From a virus, in IMG/VR virus record IMGVR_UViG_3300035204_002166, positions 1 through 33,786 of that record: a stretch of 33,786 nt of DNA; one strand, given 5' to 3'. Positions within the stretch are counted from its first letter, which is position 1. Every line of letters starts with the position of its first letter. The position numbers and the translations under genes are program-made. The notes below the pieces were generated by a model. That model searched no databases. It worked only from the letters and a program-made list of their open reading frames with translations, and had not been told where the DNA came from. This document shows positions 22,219 to 30,354 of this stretch, piece by piece.

Positions 22219-22326
22219 ATAAATAATTACACCATTAAAATTGCAAAACATTTCTTAAAGAACTTGGTTAAGCACTACACTTATTAATCTGAAATGTGAA
22301 ATAAAAATTAATATTTATTTTAATAC

Positions 22327-22355
22327 TTGAGGAATCTATTTTTCTTTAGTGTAAT
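22327..22355 (+). promoter_or_regulatory. Promoter candidate in the divergent intergenic region
   Basis: TTGAGG (22327-22332), 17-base spacer, TGTAAT (22350-22355), then 11 bases to the ATG at 22367. It lies between the minus-strand membrane operon and the rightward operon. Confidence 0.5.
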
Positions 22356-22366
22356 TAAGTTCAGAC

Positions 22367-22636
22367 ATGAAAAATTTACTATCAAGACTTCGTAAGTGGT
22401 GGTCTAGCGGAGCTAAATTGCGCGACCTGCACCTATGGGATAAAGTTCTCGACCTAAAAGACTGGCTAATGAGCCACCTAACTTGTCATACATTCTGGAA
22501 ATCAATGGTTTTGATTCTTTCAGCTGTATTGTTGCATTTTGGATGTCTTTGTCCTTGGACCGTGCTAAAGCTGGGTCTCCTATCTTGGGGTTTAATCTTG
22601 CTACACAAGCACCATTCAGAGCATTGGCATATTTAA
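22367..22636 (+). CDS. Small membrane protein, 89 aa
   Basis: An amphipathic basic N-terminus (MKNLLSRLRKWWSSGAKLRD) followed by two hydrophobic segments (WKSMVLILSAVLLHFGCLC and VLKLGLLSWGLILL) and a His-rich end (HKHHSEHWHI). Two helices and short length are compatible with a holin, but no family is recognised. An overlapping frame in the same region is taken as a shadow. Confidence 0.55.
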   Translation: MKNLLSRLRKWWSSGAKLRDLHLWDKVLDLKDWLMSHLTCHTFWKSMVLILSAVLLHFGCLCPWTVLKLGLLSWGLILLHKHHSEHWHI

Positions 22637-22693
22637 ATCAATTAGAGACATTTTTACATACCTATTTTCTTAAAAATCCGTGTAATTACCTAC

Positions 22694-22990
22694 ATGGAAG
22701 GAGTATCATTTCAACTATTTGTTAACGTAGTCTTCACTCTAATCACCTTTCTAGGAGGGTGGGTACTTAAAGTAGTCTTTTCAGGCATCAAGGAATTGAG
22801 AGACGAAATGGAAGACCTTAGAGACGGAAGAAGAGAAGACTATAGAGAATTATCGGAAAGAATGCACAATGTTGCTCTTTCTATGCCGGAAAAATTCGTA
22901 TCTAAAGATGACTTCAACACCTTTTCCGAGCGAATGATTGATAGATTTGATCGTTTAGACGAAAAAATCGACTCTCTTGTCAAAAAGTAA
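22694..22990 (+). CDS. Single-pass membrane protein with coiled coil, 98 aa
   Basis: N-terminal membrane helix (FQLFVNVVFTLITFLGGWVLKVVF) followed by a long charged helix with heptad spacing (IKELRDEMEDLRDGRREDYRELSERM; DDFNTFSERMIDRFDRLDEKID). This layout is common among small phage proteins found near lysis genes. GTGTAAT is seven bases before the ATG. Function unproven. Confidence 0.65.
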   Translation: MEGVSFQLFVNVVFTLITFLGGWVLKVVFSGIKELRDEMEDLRDGRREDYRELSERMHNVALSMPEKFVSKDDFNTFSERMIDRFDRLDEKIDSLVKK

Positions 22991-22992
22991 GC

Positions 22993-23020
22993 TTGATTCC
23001 CGTAAAAAATTCCATATAAT
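22993..23020 (+). promoter_or_regulatory. Sigma70-like promoter for the recombinase operon
   Basis: TTGATT (22993-22998), 16-base spacer, TATAAT (23015-23020), then nine bases to a GTG start at 23030. It begins just after the stop of the previous gene. Confidence 0.7.
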
Positions 23021-23029
23021 GGTCTTGTA

Positions 23030-23419
23030 GTGTTCACTAAAAAAACATACGAGACGATTATCCACTTATTCCTAAAAAGCCCAGCAAATTGCTATCGACC
23101 AAAAGAGTACAGGCTTGCTAAATTCATGATTAAAATGATTCCAGACTTAAGCTTCTGGAAATCCATTCAACCCGACTTCGTAGAGATAGAGGGTCGCGTG
23201 ATGTCCCTAAGTTACTTTCTTACCAAAGAAAACAAGAGCCTATTCCTTGATGAATACGAGCGCCACAAAAAAACATCCAAATTTGAACCTGACAAACTAA
23301 AAGAAAAGAGCTACCCTTTAGAAGACCGTAAGATAGAGAAAGGCTCTTCTGTGAAGTCCCCGAATAAAAAATTAAATTTATTGAACTTTATAAAACATGG
23401 CACGAAAAAAGAAAACTGA
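23030..23419 (+). CDS. Hypothetical protein upstream of the recombinase, 129 aa
   Basis: GTG start at 23030, placed by the promoter nine bases upstream and the absence of a nearby ATG. Helical and basic (KKTYETIIHLFLKSPANCYRPKEYRLAKFMIK), with a charged C-terminal third. It overlaps the recombinase by 23 bases, so it is probably translated with it. It may be a replication or recombination accessory protein, inferred from position only. Confidence 0.6.
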   Translation: MFTKKTYETIIHLFLKSPANCYRPKEYRLAKFMIKMIPDLSFWKSIQPDFVEIEGRVMSLSYFLTKENKSLFLDEYERHKKTSKFEPDKLKEKSYPLEDRKIEKGSSVKSPNKKLNLLNFIKHGTKKEN

Positions 23420-24497
23420 AACAACCGCAGGAATATCCCCAGAAGACCAGATTCAAGCTTACCTTGAACAAAATAAAGGGGATCACTATAACTTTGAAGA
23501 AGAACGGAACTACGTCGTATCCAGCGGCAGCCTATTAATGGATATTGAAATGGGGGGCGGCATAGGCCCCGGAATCATAAGAGCTTCAGGAATTACCGAA
23601 GGAGGTAAAACATCCTGCGCCTTAGCCTTTGCTAAGAACTTCCAAAAGATGGACGACGCAATGGTTGTCTATTTTAAATCCGAAGGAAGACTTCCTCACG
23701 ACATGCTTGAAAGAGCGGGTATAGATGAAGACCCTAAGAAATGGAAAATAATTAAGTCAAACGTGTACGAAACGGTTATCAATCTGATGAGAGAGCTCGT
23801 TAAAAATAATGACAAAAATTTTAAATACATGTTCATTATAGATTCCATGGACTCTTTGGTTCCAAAAAATGACCTAGAAAAAGGGCCGGAAGAAGCAAAC
23901 AAGGTCGCGGGAGGTGCTCTATTAAGTTCAGACTTCTTAAGGAAGATGGCGTTAGCTCTCTCTACTAGGGGTCACATTTGCTATATGGTATCCCAAGTAA
24001 GAAGTAAGGTTCAAATTAACCCCTACGAAAGGACCGACGCCAGAGTAACTAACGCTTCTGGCGGCAACGCGCTGCTTCATTACAGTGATTGGATTTTAGA
24101 ATTCCAAGAAAGACATTTAAAGGACATTATATCCTCCGAAGCAAACGGCAAAGGAGACCTGCGCGGCCATTGGTGTAAAGTTGTTTTTAAGAAAACCCCG
24201 AACGAAAAAACCGGAACCTTAGTCAGGTACCCAATAAGATACGGAAGCAAAAACGGCAAAAGTATTTGGGTTGAATATGAAGTGGTTGATATGATGCTTC
24301 AGTGGGACATGGCCAGCAGAAAAGGTGCGTGGATTACTATATCAGACAACCTAATAGAAGAGGTTAAGGAAGAGACTGGTCTAGACTTAGATAAACAGCA
24401 CCAAGGTTTAGATAATCTCAAAAAATACTTTGAAGACAACAAAGAAATAGGAAAATTTTTATTTTTTAAATTTAGAGACGTGCTTAAAAAGTCTTAA
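23397..24497 (+). CDS. RecA/UvsX-like recombinase
   Basis: 366 residues. Walker A GITEGGKT (65-72), Walker B YMFIIDSMDSL (144-153, Asp149), and MVSQVRSK with the glutamine expected of the RecA ATP-sensing region. Length and divergence match the UvsX group of T4-like phages rather than bacterial RecA. It forms filaments on single-stranded DNA and drives recombination-dependent replication. The gene has no Shine-Dalgarno and ends 19 bases before the tmRNA. Confidence 0.88.
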   Translation: MARKKKTETTAGISPEDQIQAYLEQNKGDHYNFEEERNYVVSSGSLLMDIEMGGGIGPGIIRASGITEGGKTSCALAFAKNFQKMDDAMVVYFKSEGRLPHDMLERAGIDEDPKKWKIIKSNVYETVINLMRELVKNNDKNFKYMFIIDSMDSLVPKNDLEKGPEEANKVAGGALLSSDFLRKMALALSTRGHICYMVSQVRSKVQINPYERTDARVTNASGGNALLHYSDWILEFQERHLKDIISSEANGKGDLRGHWCKVVFKKTPNEKTGTLVRYPIRYGSKNGKSIWVEYEVVDMMLQWDMASRKGAWITISDNLIEEVKEETGLDLDKQHQGLDNLKKYFEDNKEIGKFLFFKFRDVLKKS

Positions 24498-24516
24498 TAT
24501 AGTGTAAATAATTTAT

Positions 24517-24946
24517 GGGGGCGTACTGGATTCGATTTGGATTCTTACGCCAGATTGCAAGCAGAGGATGATGGTTGGCCTCTTAAAACATCTATCAAAA
24601 AAACATAAATGCCAACGATAACGTTGACATGGAGTTCGCTCCTTCAGTAGCTGAAGCTGACGAGATTCTCGCCAAGTTCGGTTACGTTGAAGAGGAAGCT
24701 CTCCAACCGGTGGCATAAGTCCCACCGCGTCCTACTCTGGATGCTCGTTAAAGAGCTAGGGCGACGACAGCGAGCAAAAAACTGGAGCACGTAAGGGAGC
24801 CCAGTATAAATTTATTATGTCCTTTACAACCTCGTGTAGGCCGTTTGTCGGTGACATGCCAAGCGAGTATTAACACCGACTAAGCTTGTAGTATATCTGA
24901 GCAGATGGCTCTAAAGACGTGGGTTCGACTCCCACCGCCTCCACCA
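24517..24946 (+). ncRNA. ssrA: tmRNA with a 35-codon tag frame
   Basis: 430 bases. The 5' end GGGGGCG pairs with CGCCUCC near the 3' end, with G3-U70 for alanine charging; CUGGAUUCGA follows, and the T arm is GGGUUCGACUCCC, then an encoded ACCA. It is one-piece, not permuted. The tag frame starts at resume codon GCC (24611) after ATAAAT, encodes 35 residues beginning ANDN and ending EEALQPVA, and stops at TAA 24716-24718. Most bacterial tags are around 10-15 residues, so this is long; the PVA end is a plausible but not standard degron. tmRNA rescues stalled ribosomes; a phage copy may serve its own translation or alter the tag. Confidence 0.93.
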
Positions 24947-24951
24947 ATTTT

Positions 24952-25030
24952 AAAGCCTGAGCGTAGTGTGAGCTTGCACGCCTTCGCGCGTAGGAGGACC
25001 GGAGTAGCTAACCGGCGCTCAGGCTTTTCT
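24952..25030 (+). terminator. Composite terminator after tmRNA
   Basis: A perfect 12-bp outer stem, AAAGCCTGAGCG (24952-24963) with CGCTCAGGCTTT (25016-25027), ends in a short T run. Unlike a simple terminator the 52-base interior can form further small stems, such as CCGG/CCGG (24999-25002 with 25012-25015) and CCT/AGG (24981-24994), giving a branched structure of about tRNA size. Confidence 0.75.
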
Positions 25031-25056
25031 AAAAAATGAGAAACTAAATTAATTTA

Positions 25057-25473
25057 ATGAGGCTGCTCAACATACATGGAAGACCGCAAAACAAAAGCGT
25101 ATCTAAATACCTCATAGACTGGAACAAAAAGTCAAGATCCAAACTTCAAAAAAAAGTAAAAGACTTCCTCAAGCCCCATTGGCTTTCCCACATAGTGTAT
25201 GAAGAGTTCCCCGTGTACGGAACCAGACTCAAAGTAGACATTCTAAACGCGACAATCAAAGTTGCCGTAGAGGTAAACGGCCCACAGCACTCTTCCTTTA
25301 ATAAGTTTTTTCACGGTAACTCAAGAGCGAAGTACCTTGCTTCAATTAAAAGAGACTGGGAAAAGGCTAAGTGGCTCGAAAAAAACGGGTACAAACTGAT
25401 AGAACTAGAAGAAAGTGACTTAGAAAACCTATCTAAAAAGTCCATTGAAACTACATTTGGGATAAAGATTTAA
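25057..25473 (+). CDS. PD-(D/E)XK-type endonuclease (Vsr/DUF559-like)
   Basis: 138 residues. The core FPVYGTRLKVDILNATIKVAVEVNGPQH carries the D...E-x-N pattern of this nuclease fold (Asp in KVDIL, Glu in AVEVNG). It is followed by a conserved helix RDWEKAKWLEKNGYKLIELEESDL, as in DUF559 and very-short-patch-repair-like proteins. The N-terminus is strongly basic. Phage members are often resolvase- or repair-like nucleases, fitting the neighbouring recombinase and helicase. Confidence 0.75.
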   Translation: MRLLNIHGRPQNKSVSKYLIDWNKKSRSKLQKKVKDFLKPHWLSHIVYEEFPVYGTRLKVDILNATIKVAVEVNGPQHSSFNKFFHGNSRAKYLASIKRDWEKAKWLEKNGYKLIELEESDLENLSKKSIETTFGIKI

Positions 25474-25481
25474 TTTTTTTA

Positions 25482-25509
25482 TTGCCTCTAATAAAAATTC
25501 CCGTATACT
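25482..25509 (+). promoter_or_regulatory. Sigma70-like promoter for the helicase-primase operon
   Basis: TTGCCT (25482-25487), 16-base spacer, TATACT (25504-25509), then six bases to an ATG at 25516. Transcription is predicted to begin at that ATG. Confidence 0.65.
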
Positions 25510-25515
25510 CAGTAC

Positions 25516-25683
25516 ATGCAAACAAACGACAACAATACTGAGTGGTGTAACAAGACAGAAACAAGCAAGGAGGGAGTCGAGATGAAAGGCAGTAATAAAT
25601 ATGGAACAAATATATTCGATACAGATAGAAAGACACGTGCTAGGCGGGCTAATCAAAAACCCCAAACTTTTCGCAGACATTGA
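25516..25683 (+). CDS. Short ORF overlapping the helicase start, 55 aa
   Basis: An ATG directly after a strong promoter opens a 55-residue polar frame (starts MQTNDNNTEWCNK, ends KPQTFRRH). It overlaps the first 83 bases of the helicase gene in another frame. The second half may simply be helicase coding sequence read out of frame, while the first half fills an otherwise empty gap. It could be a leaderless small protein or a translational regulator of the helicase. No domain recognised. Confidence 0.4.
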   Translation: MQTNDNNTEWCNKTETSKEGVEMKGSNKYGTNIFDTDRKTRARRANQKPQTFRRH

Positions 25684-27088
25684 GAGATACATCTCTGAAA
25701 AAGACTTTATAAACGAAGTTCATCAAACCATCTTTTGTGTACTAAGAAGTACGATAATTAAAAACGAAAGCGTCGATACAGTAATTGTCGCTGAAAAAAT
25801 AAAAAACATCGGTATATCCTTCAAGGATGATATTAATATTTATGATTATTTAGAATCAATTTCTTTCGTATCAATAAATGTCAAAGGCTTAATGGAAGCC
25901 GCGCAGGAACTCGCCAAGCTAACAGTCAGAAGAAATGTTTACAATAAGTGTGATGAAATAAAAAAATACCTAAAGGAAAATGGTGAAAAAAACATTGACG
26001 AGATCGTAAGCGAAGTAGATACACTATATGGCGATGAACTTAAAGAAATAGAAACAGCAGAGAAAGATCCAGAACTACTCTTAAACGACATAGAGTCTCT
26101 AGTAGAAGAAAGGGGCGACAATCCCTGCGAAGAATCCGGATTTGCTACGCCTTACCCAGAATTCAACAGAATGTATGGAGGGCTACGTCCGGGGAACTTA
26201 TACGCGATTGTTGCTAGACCCGGCCAAGGTAAATCTACCTTCATAGCTGATCTGTGCAGAAAGATAGCAGAAAAAGGTAAAGTAAAAGCCCTCCTGCTAG
26301 ATACAGAAATGGAGACGGAAGACGTAAAATTTAGAATAGCTTCAGCGCTTAGCGGGGTATCCCTTTGGCACCTTGAAACAGGCAACTGGAAGAGAAACTC
26401 GGAGTTAATAGAGAAAGTTAGAGCCGCTTTTAAAAAAATAAGTAATTGCGAATTTTACCACTACCCAGTAGGAAATAAAAACATCGACCAACTATGTTCG
26501 TTCGTACGTAGGTGGGCTATGACTCACGTCGGTAGAGGAAACCCGTTTATCCTAGGGTATGATTACATAAAGCTTACAGGAGAAAGAGTTGGAAACAACT
26601 GGGCAGAGTACCAAGCGATAGGAGACAAAGTCGACAAGCTCAAGAAACTTGCAGAAGAACTAGAATGCCCAATAGTTACAGCAATGCAAATGAACCGAAG
26701 TGGAGAAAATTTCAACAGACGCGGAGGCGCAGTCATCGATGATAGCTCCGCAATTGCCCAATCCGACCGTCTTCAATGGTTTGCGTCATTCGTTGGAATT
26801 TTTAGGAGAAAAACCGTAGATGAGCTTGCTAATGACGGAGAAGAGTTTGGAACGCATAAGCTTATTACTCTTAAAACAAGATTCCAAGGTAAAGATGCAG
26901 CCGGACACCATGATCTAGTAAGAAGAACTGACGAAAACGGTAATGTAAGATTTGAAAATAACTTTCTTAACTTTACTGTAAGAAATTTTAACGTTGAGGA
27001 ATCTGGCAGTGCTGCTGATATTGCGGCTAGAGAAAGAATGCAGTATTCTTTAGAAGACGAAAGCAACCAAGACGGTGACGTAATATAA
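25601..27088 (+). CDS. DnaB-family replicative helicase
   Basis: 495 residues. The N-terminal domain (about 1-120: ERHVLGGLIKNPKLFADIERYI) matches DnaB's helical primase-interaction domain. The RecA-like motor domain begins near 185 with GGLRPGNLYAIVARPGQGKST (Walker A 205-213). It is followed by LLLDTEME, FILGYDYIKL (Walker B region), CPIVTAMQMNR and AIAQSDR. It is a 5'-3' helicase that unwinds the fork and loads primase. The primase gene follows immediately. Confidence 0.9.
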   Translation: MEQIYSIQIERHVLGGLIKNPKLFADIERYISEKDFINEVHQTIFCVLRSTIIKNESVDTVIVAEKIKNIGISFKDDINIYDYLESISFVSINVKGLMEAAQELAKLTVRRNVYNKCDEIKKYLKENGEKNIDEIVSEVDTLYGDELKEIETAEKDPELLLNDIESLVEERGDNPCEESGFATPYPEFNRMYGGLRPGNLYAIVARPGQGKSTFIADLCRKIAEKGKVKALLLDTEMETEDVKFRIASALSGVSLWHLETGNWKRNSELIEKVRAAFKKISNCEFYHYPVGNKNIDQLCSFVRRWAMTHVGRGNPFILGYDYIKLTGERVGNNWAEYQAIGDKVDKLKKLAEELECPIVTAMQMNRSGENFNRRGGAVIDDSSAIAQSDRLQWFASFVGIFRRKTVDELANDGEEFGTHKLITLKTRFQGKDAAGHHDLVRRTDENGNVRFENNFLNFTVRNFNVEESGSAADIAARERMQYSLEDESNQDGDVI

Positions 27089-28012
27089 ATGGACTTTAAA
27101 AATATCCTCCTAGACGTTGGGTATTCCAACATAAAAGATAACGGAAGGGAATTCCGAATGAAACCTATGTATCGGGATTCCAGTAGCGATACGGTGCTTT
27201 CCGTCAGGAAGGATACGGGCCACTTTATTGATTTCAGTAAGCAAATTAGCGGTTCGTTTGAACATTTAATACAACTTTCCATGGGGCTAAAGACCATAGA
27301 GGAAGCTAAGGTTGTTCTTAAAGATAAATGGGAAGTCAGTGGCGAAATCAAAAGAGAGCACAGACCCCCCGTCTCAGGCATTAAAATTTTCCCAAGTTCC
27401 TACCTCGAAAAAGTAGTTCCAGATCATTCTTATTGGGAAAGTCGCAATGTATCAAAGCAAACGCTAGAGCTCTTTAAGGGTGGGGTTGTTCACAACGGAA
27501 CAATGGCCAACAGGTATGTTTTTCCAATTTTTAATTCCAAGGAGGAGCTAATAGGAGTAACAGGAAGATACACTAAAGAAATTCCTGAAGGAAAAAGTAC
27601 CCCCAAGTGGCTGCACAGAGGGAAGACGTCAGAATGGAAATACCCCCTTCAAGTAAACCACAAAGCCCTTAAAGAAAAAAAAGAAATCATCCTGATTGAA
27701 AGCATTGGAGATATGCTTGCCCTGTGGGAGTGCGAGATTAAAAATACTATAGTAGTTTTTGGACTAAACATAAGTCCTTCCCTTATTAGTTTATTAATTA
27801 AGTTAGATCCTAATAAAATTTTTGTATCTTTTAACGATGACTCAGATAATAATAGCGCAGGGAACAAAGGTGTTGAGGCTGCCGTAAGAAAACTTAAAAA
27901 TTATTTTGACCCCCATCAAATCCAAGTGGCTTTTCCTACCAAAAATGACTTCGGGGATATGAGCAGAGAAGAGATATTGGAATGGAAAGAGATAAATATC
28001 TTAAAGAAATAG
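27089..28012 (+). CDS. DnaG-like primase with Toprim domain
   Basis: 307 residues. The N-terminal region (YRDSSSDTVLSVRKDTGHFIDF) follows the CHC2 primase fold but has none of its zinc cysteines. A linker and core follow (YVFPIFNSKEELIGVTGR, 143-160), then a Toprim domain with Glu204 (ILIESIGD) and FNDDSDNN (249-256). Primes lagging-strand synthesis with the adjacent helicase. Translation starts right after the helicase stop; no Shine-Dalgarno is seen. Confidence 0.85.
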   Translation: MDFKNILLDVGYSNIKDNGREFRMKPMYRDSSSDTVLSVRKDTGHFIDFSKQISGSFEHLIQLSMGLKTIEEAKVVLKDKWEVSGEIKREHRPPVSGIKIFPSSYLEKVVPDHSYWESRNVSKQTLELFKGGVVHNGTMANRYVFPIFNSKEELIGVTGRYTKEIPEGKSTPKWLHRGKTSEWKYPLQVNHKALKEKKEIILIESIGDMLALWECEIKNTIVVFGLNISPSLISLLIKLDPNKIFVSFNDDSDNNSAGNKGVEAAVRKLKNYFDPHQIQVAFPTKNDFGDMSREEILEWKEINILKK

Positions 28013-28257
28013 AACTTACGCTCGCTGAGATCGTAAAAGAAGAAGACTCTGTAAAAATAATCAAACGATGCCTAGAAAAACGGGAAGAAGAACTGTCTTT
28101 TAATTCTTTTAGATACGGAAGAAGCCTAGGAGAAAACTATTCCATAGGGTATAACTCTAAATCTGGGGAAGAATATTACAATGAAATAATTAAAGTTAAA
28201 AAGATAAGAAACTTAGTTGACTATCTCCTCCTACTAGCGCAAAATAAAGACAACTAA
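27982..28257 (+). CDS. Small hypothetical protein, 91 aa
   Basis: Overlaps the primase end by 31 bases and is followed by the VOC gene after three bases. Charged and helical (KYLKEIELTLAEIVKEEDSVKIIKRCLEKREEEL), likely coiled-coil, with a Tyr/Gly segment in the middle. Function unknown; the position suggests replication or an operon linker. Confidence 0.6.
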   Translation: MERDKYLKEIELTLAEIVKEEDSVKIIKRCLEKREEELSFNSFRYGRSLGENYSIGYNSKSGEEYYNEIIKVKKIRNLVDYLLLLAQNKDN

Positions 28258-28260
28258 AAC

Positions 28261-28812
28261 ATGAGACTAGACCACATAGCTTATAGGACAAACGATAGAT
28301 ATAAGACCGCATCCTTTATTCAAGAAGCTTTTGGATACAAAATTGGGACAGAATTTCAAATCGAATTCGACGACAAGTCTAAGGCCGACTGCCTAGCTCT
28401 AGTTCCGCCAGAAACAAGACATCCAGATACAGCGCTTTGGACTTATCATGCCTTACAAGCTGGCCCCTATGCCCCCATTAAAGCAGAGTATCATGCTCCT
28501 CCTGAGATTTTCGTTAGTGATGGTAGCGAAGGCTCAATTGTTGGAGACTGGGTAGCCGAAAGAGGAAATGTCGGCGGCATCCATCACATGGCCTACCAAG
28601 TAGAGGACGTAGAAGCAACCATGAACGAGTGGAAAGAAAAAGGATACGCGGAATTTTATTCCGAAAAGCCAATCACCTGCAAAGACCCCAACCTAACGCA
28701 GGTTTTCACCAAACCATCACAACTAACAGGAGTAATATATGAATTCATTAATAGAGAAGGCGCTGGGTTCTGCAAAGACAGCGTTAAAGAGCTTATGGAA
28801 TCAACCAAATAA
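28261..28812 (+). CDS. VOC/glyoxalase-fold metalloprotein
   Basis: 183 residues with two repeats of the vicinal-oxygen-chelate fold. Metal ligands by family pattern: His5 (RLDHIAY), His108/109 (GGIHHMAYQVEDV) and Glu161 (GVIYEFINR). The closest look is methylmalonyl-CoA epimerase/4-hydroxyphenylpyruvate-dioxygenase-like proteins; the exact reaction is not decided. It is ten bases upstream of an aldehyde dehydrogenase, so the pair may act in one short pathway. Confidence 0.78.
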   Translation: MRLDHIAYRTNDRYKTASFIQEAFGYKIGTEFQIEFDDKSKADCLALVPPETRHPDTALWTYHALQAGPYAPIKAEYHAPPEIFVSDGSEGSIVGDWVAERGNVGGIHHMAYQVEDVEATMNEWKEKGYAEFYSEKPITCKDPNLTQVFTKPSQLTGVIYEFINREGAGFCKDSVKELMESTK

Positions 28813-28822
28813 TTATCATTTC

Positions 28823-30352
28823 ATGAACTTCGAAGGCAGAAATTATATCAACGGCAAGTGGAAAGCCACTGCAGAAATGTACACCAAACTAAACCCTGCT
28901 ACCGGCAAAGCACAAGGGGCGTTTCCCCTAAGCGGTCACACGGAAGTGGAGATGGCGGTGGAGTCTGCGCGTAGAACTTTTCATAAATGGAAAAAAGTAA
29001 GCCGCTTTGTCCGTTCAGACTACATGTATAAAGTAGCTCAAATAATTGAACGCCGAAGAGAGGAGCTCGCAACCGTAATTTCCTTAGAGACAGGCAAAAA
29101 CTACAACGAATCCATAGCGGAGGTAAATGAAGCTTTACATATGGCTCAGTTTGCGTTTAGTTCTGGTAGATATTCCCACGGCGAAGCAGTTGCGTCTGAG
29201 ATAGAAGATAAAGATTGTTATATGCTGCGCAAACCGAAGGGTGTAATAGCTATTATATCTCCGTTTAATTTTCCATTAGCAATTGGAGCATATTGGTGCG
29301 CGGCACCAGCAATTGTAGAGGGAAATACGGTAGTAATTAAACCTAGTGAAGATGCACCAATGTCAACCCAAATGGCTGTCGAGATTTATAAGGAAGCTGG
29401 TCTCCCTGATGGAGTTGTTAGCTTGGTGCATGGGGTTGGTTGTACTGGTGATCTCTTGGCTCGCGCTGATGTGGATCATATTTGTTTTACTGGTTCTGCC
29501 GAAGTTGGTCAACACGTTAGAAAAGTAGCAGCCGAAAGTTGGCACAAGACGACCTCATGCGAAATGGGCAGCAAGTCTGCCTGTATTATATTTGATGATG
29601 TCGAAGCTAAACTTGCCCTAGAAGCAGCCATTGCAAGCGCGCACAAGCTCTCTGGGCAACGTTGTGTTTCTTCAGGCAGAATGATAGTACAAAGATCCAT
29701 TGTAGACCAATTCGCTAAAGACTTTGCCAGTGCTGCGTCTAACCTAAAAACAGGAAACCCTTTTGAAAAGGTAGTTAGCACCTCTGGCACACCAGACGCC
29801 GTTGGCTGGGTAGAATACAAGCCAGATGAGTCCATGAACTATGGCCCTCTAATTAATCAACAAGGTTTCGAAAAAGTTAAAAAATATAACGACATGGTCC
29901 TAGCTGACGCAGAAGCAGAGGTTTTACTTGAACCTAAATATGAGACTATAAATGATAGAGCATTTTTCTCTTCTTTTATGGTTTACAAAACCGAGTGGCG
30001 TGATGTACCTTATCTAAAGAATGAAGTGTTTGGGCCTCACGTTGCTATTATTCCTTTTGACGATCTCGATGACGCCATTCGTATCTATAATGATACTGAT
30101 TACGGGCTTGCGGTTGGTGTGCTTACGAACGATTTTAGAAAAGCACGAGTCTTACGGGACGAATGTGAAGCGGGAATGATTTACTGGAACGGTGGGTCCA
30201 TTGCCGCAGAGTCACATCTTTCTTTCGGAGGCGTAAAGAAATCTGGCAACGGATTTCCAAGCGCAGCCAGAACATACAGAGCAGTAACCCACGAAGTTAG
30301 CTGGACGGTAAACCACGCCGACAAGCTAACCTTCCCACAAGGAATGAAATAA
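28823..30352 (+). CDS. Aldehyde dehydrogenase (NAD(P)-dependent, ALDH superfamily)
   Basis: 509 residues from the ATG at 28823; an ATG at 28739 in the same frame lies inside the VOC gene and would add 28 non-conserved residues. Catalytic residues: Asn149 (SPFNFP), NAD motif GSAEVG (224-229), Glu247 (CEMGSKSA, where most have LELGGK), Cys281 (SGQRCVSSGR). The overall pattern is nearest to ALDH7/semialdehyde dehydrogenases. It oxidises an aldehyde to an acid; substrate unknown. The altered base region is worth noting. It appears to be a phage-carried metabolic gene. Confidence 0.88.
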   Translation: MNFEGRNYINGKWKATAEMYTKLNPATGKAQGAFPLSGHTEVEMAVESARRTFHKWKKVSRFVRSDYMYKVAQIIERRREELATVISLETGKNYNESIAEVNEALHMAQFAFSSGRYSHGEAVASEIEDKDCYMLRKPKGVIAIISPFNFPLAIGAYWCAAPAIVEGNTVVIKPSEDAPMSTQMAVEIYKEAGLPDGVVSLVHGVGCTGDLLARADVDHICFTGSAEVGQHVRKVAAESWHKTTSCEMGSKSACIIFDDVEAKLALEAAIASAHKLSGQRCVSSGRMIVQRSIVDQFAKDFASAASNLKTGNPFEKVVSTSGTPDAVGWVEYKPDESMNYGPLINQQGFEKVKKYNDMVLADAEAEVLLEPKYETINDRAFFSSFMVYKTEWRDVPYLKNEVFGPHVAIIPFDDLDDAIRIYNDTDYGLAVGVLTNDFRKARVLRDECEAGMIYWNGGSIAAESHLSFGGVKKSGNGFPSAARTYRAVTHEVSWTVNHADKLTFPQGMK

Positions 30353-30354
30353 TT

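Noticed and set aside
22483-22725. 80-codon plus-strand frame overlapping the 89-aa membrane protein
   Set aside because: Out of frame with a better membrane protein and runs over the next gene's start and promoter-like box.
24513-24725. Minus-strand 70-codon frame over the tmRNA
   Set aside because: It is antisense to a complete tmRNA and has no protein-like features.
28739-28822. N-terminal extension of the aldehyde dehydrogenase
   Set aside because: The extra 28 residues are the VOC gene read out of frame; the family-like sequence begins at the ATG at 28823.
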